A stretch of DNA of 64,000 bases. Origin: Lithospermum erythrorhizon. Its lineage: Eukaryota; Streptophyta; Magnoliopsida; Boraginales; Boraginaceae. Below the pieces are notes generated by a model. It searched no databases. It saw nothing but the letters and a program-made list of their open reading frames with translations, and was not told the origin of the DNA. Positions within the stretch are counted from its first letter, which is position 1. The number at the start of each line of letters is the position of its first letter. The position numbers and the translations under genes are program-made. Below are positions 50,549-63,100 of this stretch, one piece after another. Where the stretch lies: assembly GCA_019722365.1 (NCBI GenBank), contig JADFUC010001991.1:1-64000 (forward strand). The letters are read 5' to 3'.

Positions 50549-51389
50549 TCTGAATGTGTTATACGATAGTTGTATATTGGGAAACCTTGGGTGACTACTA
50601 TATTCGGATGTCAAGACATTCAATAATTTAAAATTTGTTGAGTTGGGTTTGATAAGGGAATTAACCTTCATATGAATGAATCTAATAATCGATAATGAGA
50701 TGATATGATGACACGAATTATGAGTGGATATTGTCCATATCGGTGATATGAATATTGAGGTTGAGTGGTATTATTGATGGTTGATTTATGATATTGATAA
50801 CATGATAAAATATGAGTGGATGGTTGTTGATGTGATATAAGATATTATATGATGATATGAAACGTTAAGGTGCCTTAAAATAGGTAGTTGAGGTGCCTTG
50901 CAAAGGCGGATGAGTTGAAATGGTCGATATGACATAAATTGGTGTGATTAATATAAAACAACTATTATGATATGACTGGTGATATGATTAATATGAGATA
51001 TGAAGATGATATATATTGTAGTTGAGATGTACGACGTGCGATGATTATGATATGGTTAAATTGTATATTGTTGAGTTGTAGTATGTTAATATTCATAGTA
51101 TGTTGTAATAATGTGTGTGTATGTTGGTGGTATATGAAATAGAGTTATGTTGGTTGTTTTGAAGTGCACTACGGTGCGGTTGAGTGCGTCTTGTGCAAAT
51201 GGGGAATTGTTGTAAATGTGTTTATGAGATATTAAGTGAAGATGATTACTATAATACGAAAATTTCATTGGGTGATAAGATGTTATGAAATTAGATAATA
51301 GCGTAGTAAAGGTGAGTTGCAATGATAAAATAGAATTGAGTTATGAGTAAATTTGGTATTAGAGGACAAAATTTTATTAAGAGGTAGAT
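50549..51389 (+). pseudogene. Last internal part of element B
   Basis: Low-complexity, rich in GATATGAT-like words, with no domain I can name. It ends in a purine-rich stretch just before the 3' LTR, consistent with a polypurine tract. Confidence 0.4.
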
Positions 51390-54055
51390 TGAAATAACCC
51401 GTTAGTTTTAAGTATTCAATATAAAAAATATTGAATAATTGCTAGTGGTGTGACATGTGGGAGGAGATTAAATATTTCGGAAAAATTATTGAAAATAATA
51501 TTATATTGGTTGATATTAGCTTCGGTAGTATAAATAATTTGGAGTAGTGTACTTAAGTCGAATTAGAAATAATATGAATGGTAACCACGAAATAATTTTA
51601 GGTGTGCGGTATTGTTGGTGATATATATATATTTTATCATTTATATTTAATTTAATTACTCACAACACAAAATCATAAAGCTATTCCATTATTGAGTTAA
51701 ACGCTATTGAGTTAGCTTAACTAATTTAAGGTTAGCTTAACTTAACAATAGTTGAGTTAGGCAATAAATAGCTTTGTAATATCTAAAACAAAGAAAAGGT
51801 TCATCCTTCATTTTTCCCAAATATTTCTTCATTTAAAGTTGAATTAAATCTTAAAGTTATTTCTTCAAACAAATTGATCATCTAAGGTATTTATTTGGGA
51901 ACTTTGAATCTATTTATTTTTTTAGTTTAAAGTTGACTTTTTATGAAGTTAGGTTCACTTGTATTTCAAAATTTGAAATGGATAGTATTATGAACATGTA
52001 TGTATAACCTAAGGTTAAGAATGATGTTTGAAGATTTTGATGATGTTGGTTAAGCTTTTTAAATTAGATTGACTTTTGAGAAAAAAATAAAATTTAATAG
52101 TAAAATATTCTATGGTGTTTGTATTTTTATTTTCAAACATTTTAAGGATATGAATCTAACCCCATAAAGAAAAGTTTTGATTTTTTAGTCGTTTGGTAAT
52201 TTTATGAATTTTTAAAGTAGTTGACTATTGTTATTTGTTAAAGTTAAATATCCAAGAATAAATAGTGCAATTTACTCTAAAAATTATGAAATTTAGTTTT
52301 ATAAGTATCGTAACTATATAATAGATTTGGGGAAATAAATTTTTGATTTTGAAGTCGTTTTGTATTTATTATGATTTTTGGAAGTTAAATGGCTAGAAAG
52401 TGTATAAAATATGAAATAAATATCATACCTTTGAGAAAAATAAAAATATTACATCTGGAAATTTTTTTATTGTCTTGAGAGTCCACTCGGCCCAATTTTG
52501 GAGTGATTTGAATTTGTTTACTATTTTTGGTGATTTAATTACTAAAACTTTGTTTTTGAATAAAAGAGAATGAATTGGAGTTTAAAAATGAAATTGATGA
52601 TGTTCAGTACCTTTGAAGTTGTATGTGAGCTACATGCAAGAGTAGTAATTTTAAAATGGTTTAGTATTAATTTTATTTTTCGGCTATTAAAATGGTAAAT
52701 GTATTTAAATGGAGAAAAATATATTTGTATTACATAAAATATTTTGGGCGAATAGTTTTGCTCTAAGATATATTTTGAACCATGATAATTATATCGAGGT
52801 TTTCGGATTTTATTAGGTATTTATTTGGAAATTAAAAGAAGTAAAGGGAGAATATAAAAGCGAAAAGTTAATAATATAACAATACGCTCACGGGTAGGAG
52901 TCGAGGCAAGTTGGGAGCTTTGGAATAAATTGGAGATTGTGCTAGTTGCTTAACAAAGGTGAAATACATATCCTCTTATTATATATGGTGTTTACGTGTG
53001 TTGATATATATACGATAATGGGTTAGTTTGAGTTAGTGGTAAATAGTTGTTTATATTATATACAGTGCTTGATAATAAAAATATTATATGGCATGTTTAA
53101 GTATGGGTTGATGAGTTGCATGATGACATATACATATTTATTATTATTGAGTGGTTTGTGGATATTGTATAATGTGCTCTCTTGCTTTAAAGGCTGCAGT
53201 CTGATTATTATGCTCACGATAGCCTAAGAGCTATAGATAAGTTGATATGCTCACGATAGCCTAAGATCTACCCAGTGCGGTAGATAAAACCCTTGTGTCG
53301 TGAGACCCTTGAAGGCTCCTGCCAGTAGAGGTAAGAGTGTATATATATATACATGTAACAAGTTGTTAAATTTTTAATGGCCATAGGGTGAATTGTTTAT
53401 AGTGGAGGTTAGTATTATATGTGATAATTAACCTCTGAAATTGTGGTGATGGTTTTCTTTGTATTCGCAGGAAACACATGTTGATTCGCCAAGTTGTGTA
53501 TTTGATCACGTACGTTGATGCGTTTGACATATATTATTATGCCTGTGTTGCCAGTTAAATTATGTCAATAATTATATATGCCTTTGTACATGTGCATGTA
53601 TGTGTGGTTGGTTACCACCCCTACGATATTTATTCACTAAAAACTTGTCTTTTTCTGCGTAGGCGGACGTTTTATGCACAGGTTTTGGGAGTTGATTGCG
53701 AGGTTGCTTGGCGGGGTAGCGTTGAAAGGATTCTTGAATAAGATCGTAGGTGAGACGGTGGTGGCTAGGAGTCCTCAACAGTCATATTTCTTTATATCTT
53801 ATGAAGTCACTTAGACAGTAGTGTCGTTGTTATAATCAAATAGCATTTTGAGATTTTGTTTAATGAGACTTGGTTGTATTTTTATGTTGATGTATTTTGA
53901 TGAGATGTGTAGTTCACCACGATTGACAAATATTTGAGTAATATTAAAAATAAAATTTTCTATTGTCGTATGCGTCGGCCGTATGGTGACTCGTGTTTAT
54001 TTGTTGCTAACGATCCCGACCTCGGGTGACCGCTGGGGCCAGGATAGATTCGTAC
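51390..54055 (+). repeat. 3' LTR of element B
   Basis: It starts TGAAATAACCCGTTAG and matches the 5' LTR along 2.6 kb. The end near 54055 (AGATTCGTAC) is set by comparison with the inverted copy, where the LTR closes with ATCGTTACA before the same flanking sequence. The boundary may be off by some tens of bases. Confidence 0.75.
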
Positions 54056-55639
54056 CTAACGTCACGTGCGTTAGTAGTTACGTAATGTTAAAAAATAATT
54101 GTTGAATGACATGAAACTCCTTGTGAGGCAGCTATGGTGACAAAAACTTGATAGTATTCAAATGCTCGAAATATAAACAACATCAACTAATAAATCACTT
54201 GATATCAAGCAATACAATAATGAGTAACATGAAATAATACATTTAAATAAGAAACTAATCTTCACCAAATTAGGTCCTCGATTTCTTCATAATATTCATA
54301 TGCAAATTTAAGTTGGGATTACTCGGCATTGTATAAGCACGGCTCCACGAATAGTATCATTATCCCAGCTACCGTGTCGGTTCGATAGGTATTGGCATGT
54401 TATTTATTCTTGAAAGAAGTCAACATTATTGTCGTCAGTTTTTGAATGTTGGTCAATCAATTGGTCTTTGCAAATATTTTTATTTGCTACCATTCAAGAT
54501 GTTTAGCATCAAGTACGACACAAAGGTAGAGATAGAACATTTATTAACATGAGGCAAGGATAAAAGGATCATCTTGTGAACTTGTGCCATTCTTTTAATC
54601 ACCGCACGATCCACGTTCTTAGGGTGCTTTAAATCCACTTCTTGGTGTCAAACCAATGACACTTGAATAAGACAAACATTTTGGATTCAAACGTTATAGA
54701 GTGGGCTCCAGACTTGTTTAAAGAACTCCGTAGTAGTCGACATGGTCCTTTATCTGAATAACAGCAAAGACCTCTTCATGACACCGTTATTGTTTGTGGG
54801 CGTTGCCTAGCTTCGTGTAAGTAGTACCGTTTGTGTAATGTCCTTGTACCTGTGGGATTTCCTACTTGGACCCAGTCTTGGGTGAATGAGCGTTGGTTGA
54901 CATTCGGCGTACTATTGTGCCTTTAGAAAATGCATCGCTTCAATCGGTTGAATTGAGTTGCTCGATCTCATTTTTATTGTTTTAATTATTGTAGGTAATA
55001 ACAACATAATTGTTGGAAGTACTCTCTGACTATCATTAACCGGTTGATCTACTACGGTGTAGAGTCATTTTTCGAGAGTCTTGGTCTCGATCATATTATG
55101 TGGTACTCTACTGCGCAAACTAAAATTGCGGAATATATATTATGACATTATAGTAAATTTCCTAAAGTATAACCATTAGCGTCATTTAAAAGTATAGTTG
55201 CTAATATAAATTAAAGTAAATTGCACTTAGTCTAAGTATGGTGTCACTTCGATTGTATTGCACAAATACTACATGTGTAGTTGCGTCTATTATTCTTGAT
55301 ATTTCCACTTTTCAGCATGATCATTGGCCGGCGCAGAGTATGTCTGATAACAATAGTTAAATCAATAACGGATCTCCTCCGTCATTATCTACGAGGTTAT
55401 GCAAGGTTTTACGCTTTCTTCATGCATTGAAACAAAAGGATGGCCTTTCTTTGTGTTAAATAAGCCTCATATTGAATCTTAATGCTTTTTGGCTTGAGCA
55501 ATATGTTTTGTTCTTCCCGAAGCAGTGGTATGACAAGTTCATTCGAAGTGTTAGTATAATACGGTTAATAATTCATAAATATATAATAGGTATTTATTAA
55601 TTATTTGACTCAAACGGATACATCCGCGTGATATACCGA
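54056..55639 (-). pseudogene. CACTA TNP2-like transposase remnant (DUF4216 end)
   Basis: On the minus strand VDYYGVL (54741-54721) and LFKCHWFDTKKW (54670-54635) are readable, two hallmarks of the DUF4216 C-terminal domain of plant TNP2-like CACTA transposases. They lie in the expected order and spacing but are separated by a stop. The rest up to 55639 has no clear frame. Its orientation fits the CACTA terminus at 40381, with the C-terminal end of the transposase nearest to it. The element is dead and split by gypsy element B. Confidence 0.65.
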
Positions 55640-57177
55640 TGTAATAACCCGTTACGAAAAAAAAAAAAAAAAAATTAAATTGCTACGATTCGGCCGGTGG
55701 GACACTTGAATGAGTATAATTTTTTTCGATGATGACTATTATTTAAGTAAAAAATTTTTGAGCGATTTCGTTTATAATTTAGTAGTGTTTGCCGTGGAAG
55801 AATTTTATCTTTGAATCGGGTTGGTGGAGATTTAAAATGCGATAAGCGGAGAATGCTTAGAAAGCCCGAGCAGGGACTCGATTTTTTTAAAAATATCTTG
55901 CAAGCTTATCTTCACGTCATAAAACCAAGTAAATAAATGCCCGTAGCATTTCCATTTTTTGGCAGAAATCTTCTTCCTCCCGGCCAAAAATTTTATTTTC
56001 ATTTCTCTCTTCGATTGTCGCTCAGGCTTCGAAGATCGGTTGTAGAATATTGTTCTCCCGTCATTACTAACTTGGGTTAAGGTAAGAAATTTGAGTCTTT
56101 AGAGATATTTCTTGGGTTTAACATAGTTGAGCTTTTTAGTTGACTTTTCATAATTGAATTTATGATAAATCTTAGTTGGTTATGGGTTACGTGGCGTATT
56201 TGAGTGATGGTCGTGATTTAAGAGATCGTTTGAGGGTAGTTATGGGCAGAGTTGACTTTTTTAGGTTTTAGGTTGACTTTTTATGTGGATATTTTTATAA
56301 GACTTTAAATGTGTAGGAGGATTTATATTGGGACCTTATTATAGTTGTTATGATGTTAAATTGGTGATTTAAAATTGATTAAAGGATGTTATGTTGAAAA
56401 GTGTAAATTCCAAATTTGGTTATAGTGATATTTCGGAGTATAGGTTATTTAATTATGGAATTGATGATTAATTAGAATGACTTATAAGTTGATTTGTAGT
56501 GAGAAGAGTGATAAGATGGAATTTAGCGGGGGAATCGATTGGGTTGTGTCAGGTAGGGATTATAATTAGATAGTTTATCGTCGTAGGCTGTTTTAGAATA
56601 GTTCCTAGAGTTGGTTATGTATCTTCTAGAGCATGAGTATATAGTAGTAGGTGCGATTATACTTTAAGGTGTTGTTTGGCGTTGATGGTGGAAAAGAGCG
56701 ATTACCGTGATTGTTTTCGGTTTTCTTGATGGTAGGCGAGTGAGTACTTATCACCGCGGGTGTTCTTTGCGTACTTACCTTGAATTGTGATATGCATGTT
56801 GTTGTGTTATGATTATGAATGATATACAGCATGTAATTGTTGTGTTATGTGATTGTGTTTACGTGGCCTTAAACGCTTATGATTTCTGTGGCCTTGTAGA
56901 GCCTTTATGATTTGTGTGGCCTTGTTGGCGATTGTGTTTGACTTGGATGTTTGGTACGTGTCTTTGTATTCTTGTTTGGGAGTAGAGTAGTTGTTGGGTT
57001 ATGCATGAGTTTGAGGCCTTGAGTATGGGGGGGTGACCTATGGTTGGGATTACTAGGGATTGGGTGACTACTCGCTTCCTTGCGGGATATGTGACATTGG
57101 CCTATCTTGCGGTATAGCGTGCTGGTTTGGCGCATACTACGGTATAGCGTGCGGTATGATTACGACGGTAAACGTAT
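55640..57177 (+). repeat. Family C LTR, copy 2, cut at the palindrome centre
   Basis: It starts TGTAATAACCCGTTACG followed by a run of about 18 A, and matches 47049-48150. Shared blocks include TTGACTTTTTATGT, GGGACCTTATT, TATCTTCTAGAGCATGAGTATA and CGATTACCGTGATTG. It continues past the point where copy 1 was interrupted. No end is reached because the sequence folds back near 57177. Confidence 0.65.
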
Positions 57178-60100
57178 ATCAGCGGCCAGCGGAATCATAC
57201 CGCAGCCTCTCAGCGGCAGTGACGTGGTGCAGCGGGAAGGAGGTCGCAATCACAGTAATCCCGACTGGGGTCGCTGTGCTGAAGACCGTGCGCCCGACAA
57301 CTACTGCTCCCAACGCTCGACAGCGCGACCAAAACATCATGACAGTCAGCAGCGATAGCGACAGGCGCGATCGCCAGTGCAAGTGCGACAGCGTCCCCGC
57401 CGGCTACAATCGCGTAACGGTACGTATCATTCGCCGTAATCGCTATGTGACCAGTATGCATATCAATTCAGTGAAATGCGCGTGAAATAACGCCCGTGGA
57501 CAAAAATACTCGCTTCATTAGCAGCATCGCGATATAACTGCGCGATCAGCAGCGGCTGCCGATATGTCAGACATGCCAGTTCGTAACCAACTAACTGAAG
57601 GCCCATCTACAACGTCTAACGTGGCGGACAAACGCTCAGGAGGCCGTGACGCCGATTATAGCATCAGCTTTTCTGTTGCAAAATCGACATGGTCGTTAGT
57701 AATCGTCGATTGAGTACTGCTCTCAGTATCATTATTAGAGGCTGGGGCCCTACACTGACATAACATCACATTTAACGTCGTAACAGCTATAATGGTCCCC
57801 CAACCTCTGCAACGTTAAGTCTTAGCAAACTAATCACGCCAAAGTCGGCGAAAACAGCTGCATGCGTCACCAGCGATGCAAATTATAAAAATTATGAAAC
57901 TACTGACTAATCTCATGTTGGTGTCGAGAGAGAAATGAAGAACACAGAGAGAGAAGGCAAAAATGAGTTCAGATGAAACTGATTTTTGCTGATATTGGAA
58001 GATAGCTTGCAGATATTTTTAAATGGAATCCGATTCGTTTTGCTCATGCTAAAATCTCACCATTCCAGATAAGAGGCCTTCCATGGCAGCAACAAATGAA
58101 ATTAAAATGAAAATTTTAAATGTCATCATCGAAAAAAAATTATGCTATTCGCCGGGTCTAATTTTTTTTAATGGTATGCAGTTATTGATAATAAATGCCT
58201 GTTATGTTACCTGGTATTAGCTGATATGTCGTACTGAGGACCGTCAGCTGCTGATGAGAAAGGATCGTGCATTGACAAATCTTTGTTCAGTATTGCTTTG
58301 AAAATCCGTTGGCTGGGCAATGACCGGAGGTCGATTTGACCAGTGAGCGTTGCATGCAGGTCGACGTGACATGTTGAAAGGGGAAATATTGAATTGACAG
58401 CAAGGAAGTGACAGCTCTGCGTGTACGACGTATGCAGTGACACCACTTCAGGCACTAAAGTGCGCTATGAACTGCTATTCCAACGCTTGCTGCGCAAATG
58501 ACGTTGGTGAACTACTACTGTGACTCATAATATGTTCGCGGTGGTTGTGCGGCTACCATGTATGGGTGAGTTCTTTCTAAGGCTGACTTTCGTAACCTTA
58601 TGCGTTCGTACTTCAGCAATTATGTGATGACCCACAATGTAGAAATGCGGATTGGCGACGTTGGCGTGCCATTTAGGAGTCTTGTGGTGAATGTCAGCCG
58701 CTCTGTTCTGCCCAGCACTGATCCCAATGAAAATCGAAAGGACACGGCGAACACTACGACACCAATGTGCGGCTGTCTGAAGCAGCAATGTTCCCCAGTG
58801 ATTAGTGACACGTGTTGACTCGCATGAGTTCTTAAGCGGGAGTTGACTTTATAACAGGACCCCAGGCGCTTTGTTCTTATTCAGTATGTTATTGATTTGT
58901 AGCAGATGCGCTTAAGCAAATCTGGTAAGCACAAAGTTCACGAAGATGATCTTTTATCTTGCCTCAGCTGTCTCGACTTGTGACTGTGAATGGTGACCTT
59001 GGCTATGTTCTGGAATCCCCGGTGATTGGACGGCGTTCAAGCGATGTTTCAATGACGGCTAATAGGAAAAAGGCTAGCGGCATGCGCATTACTGCGGCGT
59101 GGCGATGTAATCGACAAATTTGCCACATGTGAATATTATGAAGAAATCGAAAGGTACCAGTTTGTTAGAAATCTGATGTTACCGTGTGCCCATGTTTGAT
59201 ATTGAAGTGATTGACTCAGATTGATGTTGTTTATATTGATATTAATTTTATGTTTGTCGTCATGCGTATGAAAAATTTTCATGTCATTGACAATTATTTT
59301 TAACGACAGCCAACTACTAACGTTAATGACTGGTTGTAACGATCCGTCCTTGGTGAAGATGGATTATGACTAATAAAGTCAGCCAAATCGTGGATGACAT
59401 GAGCTGGCAGAAAAATGACTTTAATATTAATTATTAAAATATTTGATAAACAAACCAGTATTTCGTCTGCGTCAATACAGCCGACATGAAACACGGCAGT
59501 ACCGTTAGCGCAATCTCAAAATAACTAACATTCATAACAACGATGACTTCGTGAACAGAAAATGGCTTTGTTGAGGACTCTGGCAGCGTCTAGCCTGCGA
59601 TCTTGACCAACAGCTTTCAGCGTTGCTGCTGCGACTATGGCGATGTTCCTGGGCATGGCGATCCTCCATGAATAAATCATTCAGCTTATAGCCATCGCCA
59701 TGAAGGCATATATATAGACATGATTTAAATCGCAAATCACGAAGACATAACGGGTCAGCGCGTCGGCATTAACAACATCAAATGCGCCTGGTCAACATAA
59801 GTTCTCGCCAATGCGGCCATCGGCGACACTGGCTGGTGCACTATCGACATGGCTGGCCTCGATCATAAGCGCTCTATGACCGTGGGCAACAGCGGCGTAT
59901 AAATATGTCTTAACTACACTACTTGCGGGGGAGCTGCTGACGATAAGATAGACCTGAGGACACAGGCACGTAGATCGCAGGCTGTCGAGGCATCGGCTGC
60001 TAGTGCTCGGTCGGCACCGCGTCTGTTTCTTGGGCTGGTCAGGCATGATATCTCATCCCGCAGCCCGATAAACAATGACAATACTCGTCATGCAGCGACC

Positions 60101-63100
60101 GTACTTAAACATGCCGCTGTGACACGTATCAGCGCCTCGCCTGCTCAAACGGCTATTTTACCGCAGCTGACGGCGACAATATGTCGACAGCGCCGTATAT
60201 GAGATTACCATACATCAGATGTGCTGCGCGCTGAAACTGGCATGCGCCCCATTGTGCCGAGCGCTGTTATTGTCGCTGGCTGCCACGCTTTGAACTTCAA
60301 ATAAACAATAAATCGAAAACCGACTATAATGTCATGATTTCATATCTTAAGGAGCAAAACTACGCCCAAATATTTTATGCGACTTCTTTTCTCCATTTAA
60401 ATCATTCTTCGTTGCGAAAAACAAAATTAATGCTAACCATTTAAAATTGCAGAGGTATGTAACTTCACATACAGAATACTGGAGGCACATCATCAGCTGG
60501 GCCACCTCAGTCTCCTTTCGAAACGGTACAGCTGGTGTAACCAAAAATAACAAACAGAATACTATTTAATAAGAACTTCAGATGTAATATTTATTTTCTC
60601 CAAGGTATGATATTTATTGTATATTTTATAAACTTTCTAGCCGGCCTTTCAAGAGCTCATAATAAATGCAAAACGACTGCCATAAATTTATTTCCCCAAT
60701 CATATAGTATACTTAAATAAATTTCATGGTACAGAGTAGTTGCGCCATTGCTGATATTTAACAGCGATCAACGATAGTCAACTACCGAAAAGTCATGGTA
60801 CAAGCGACTCCGTCAAACTTTCTTTATGGTGGAATTCATATCGCTGCAGCCTGTTTGAAAATCGCAAACACCATAAATATTGTTACTATTAAATTCTTAT
60901 TTTTTGCCAATATTATCTAGAAAAAAAGAACAACGACTATGTACGAGATAACTCAAGCATCATCACAACAGATGCTCATACATTTCATAATACTACTGCA
61001 TTCCAAACTTTTGAAATATATAAGTCAATTTAAATGAAAAATAGACCGGATGTCAGCCACGCTAGATGATCAATTTGTTTGAAGAAGACAACTAAGCGAA
61101 AATGGAAAATATTTTGGGAAAAAGAAGAGGATGAACCTTTTCTTGTTTTTAGATATTACAAACACTTGACAAGCTAACTTCGGCTATTGTTAAGGACTAA
61201 CCCCAGTGGTGGTAACTTTCGACGATAGTGCTTAACAACCTGTGAATAGTTTATGATTTTGTGTTAAGTAGTATGAAAAGCAAAATGATAAAATCATAAC
61301 GATGCTGCGCCTCTAAGGGTTACCATTCATATTTCTGGAGCTTCGTAAAATACGTACTCCAAAGGTATTTATACCGCAGTTATACATCAACAATATATTA
61401 TTTCCAATAATTTTTAAAATGTTGTCTCTCCACATCTCCTGCTGTTTCCATTCAGCCATTTTTTATATTGAAGATACTTAAGCGTAGCAGGCCAATCTAC
61501 CCTGTAACAAAATTTTGTCTGTCTGAAAAATTACTCATGGCATTTGTTCGTGACCTGTCTGCCCCCCTAAACTCTTGTTATCTAATTTCATAACATTTTA
61601 TCACCCAATGAAATTGTCGTATTATTGTAATCAACTTCACTTAATATCTGTAAACACGTTCTGGCCTTCATTTTACAATGTGCACCTCGGCAGCGTAGTG
61701 CGCTTGAAAACAACAGCGTAACTACATTTCATATACCATCGACATACGCTACAGCATAATATGAATATTAACATGCACACAACTCAGCAATACAATTTTA
61801 ACCATATCGCCAATCATATAAATGGTGCATCTCAACCCGCAATATATATCCTTCGTAGGTCATATTGTCGTATAAATCGATTAAATATCATAATAGTTGT
61901 CTTATATTAATTACACAAATTTATGTCATATTAACCGTTTCAACTAAATTCGGCCTTTGCAGAGCCTTATAAACTACCTACACTGAGCACACTTAACATT
62001 TCTTATTATCATATAATATCTTATATCACATCAAAACCATCCCTCATGTTTATCGTATTATCAGTATCATAAATCGACCGTCGATAATATTACTCAACCT
62101 CAATATTCATATCACCGATATCGACAATATCCACTCATAATTCGTGTCATCATATCATCTTATTATCGATTATTAGATTCATTCATATGAAGGTTAATTC
62201 CCTTATCAAACCCAACAAATTTTAAATTACTGAATGTCTTGACATCCGGGCATAGTAATTAGCGAGTTTCCCCGATATACAACTATCGTATAACACATAC
62301 GTAACAACCCGCCCGGGTCGGCTGCCTGAGTCGAGTCATCACGATCGAAGCAGTCACAGGCCGATGGATGACTTTCATTTAAAGACAACTTTGTTTTCAA
62401 ACAAATCAAATTTTACAAAAAGTCACACGAAAATAGGTTTTTAATAAGCGATCCATGGTAAGCGTGCACAACCACACAAGTCGATCCATAAAAACATAAA
62501 CTCCCCAAAATACTTTTACATCGGTTTGCTAAATACATGAAATAAAATCCTTCGATCCGAAATCGATACGACATGATAGATGACTAAAACAAAGCAAAAA
62601 CTTCTGGCTTGGCTAGAAAGGCGCGAGGATCATCCCGTCGGCTACTCGCTCCAAACCACGATCCCACAACGAGGCGAAGATGTGAAAGTCATCACTGTCA
62701 GCTTTGACACGAAAAATCATGCCGAGGCTGAGAAATAGGTAGCAAGGCTGCGAAAAGCGAATGAGCCGAGGTGAGCAATCCGTAACAGGCTGCAGGAAGT
62801 CAAGCAGACCTCTCAGATAAACACCAGAAGCAGGCCACATATCGAAATGGCAATATTTCAGGGGCTAACATACGTGCTAATAATACTGTCTAGGTCTCGA
62901 TAGAAAATCGATGCCAGGCAAAATCGCCCGTCGTGAACGACGCTGTCGTCTGACTCCATCAAAGTCAACCAAAATCACGCGTGGTATAACCGCGAAGTCG
63001 AAGCGACTGCCGATTCACAGCATCGTCGTCGTCCCCGACACTGCAGCGTCATGATAACGACCGTCTGACGTATCGACTTACGGTATTAGCGCCGTATAAA

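Larger units (their letters stand above)
41859..54055 (+). mobile_element. Ty3/gypsy-like retrotransposon B with nested LTRs
   Basis: A 5' LTR (41859-44498) and a 3' LTR (51390-54055) in direct orientation bound the element. A primer-binding site and gag start follow the first LTR, and a purine-rich AAGAGGTAGAT precedes the second. The internal region is interrupted by LTRs of two other families (47049-48150 and 48151-50548). It splits the CACTA transposon, so it is younger than that. I could not find a perfect 5-bp target duplication. Confidence 0.75.

Noticed and set aside
57060..57485. 141-residue open frame and its overlapping frames on both strands
   Set aside because: It straddles the palindrome centre. 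Long frames in several registers come from the CG-rich noisy copy, not from a gene.
58600..58818. Open frame in the right arm that might be a transposase piece
   Set aside because: It lies opposite the CACTA remnant of the left arm, but its sequence shows none of the DUF4216 motifs that the left arm keeps. Errors dominate.
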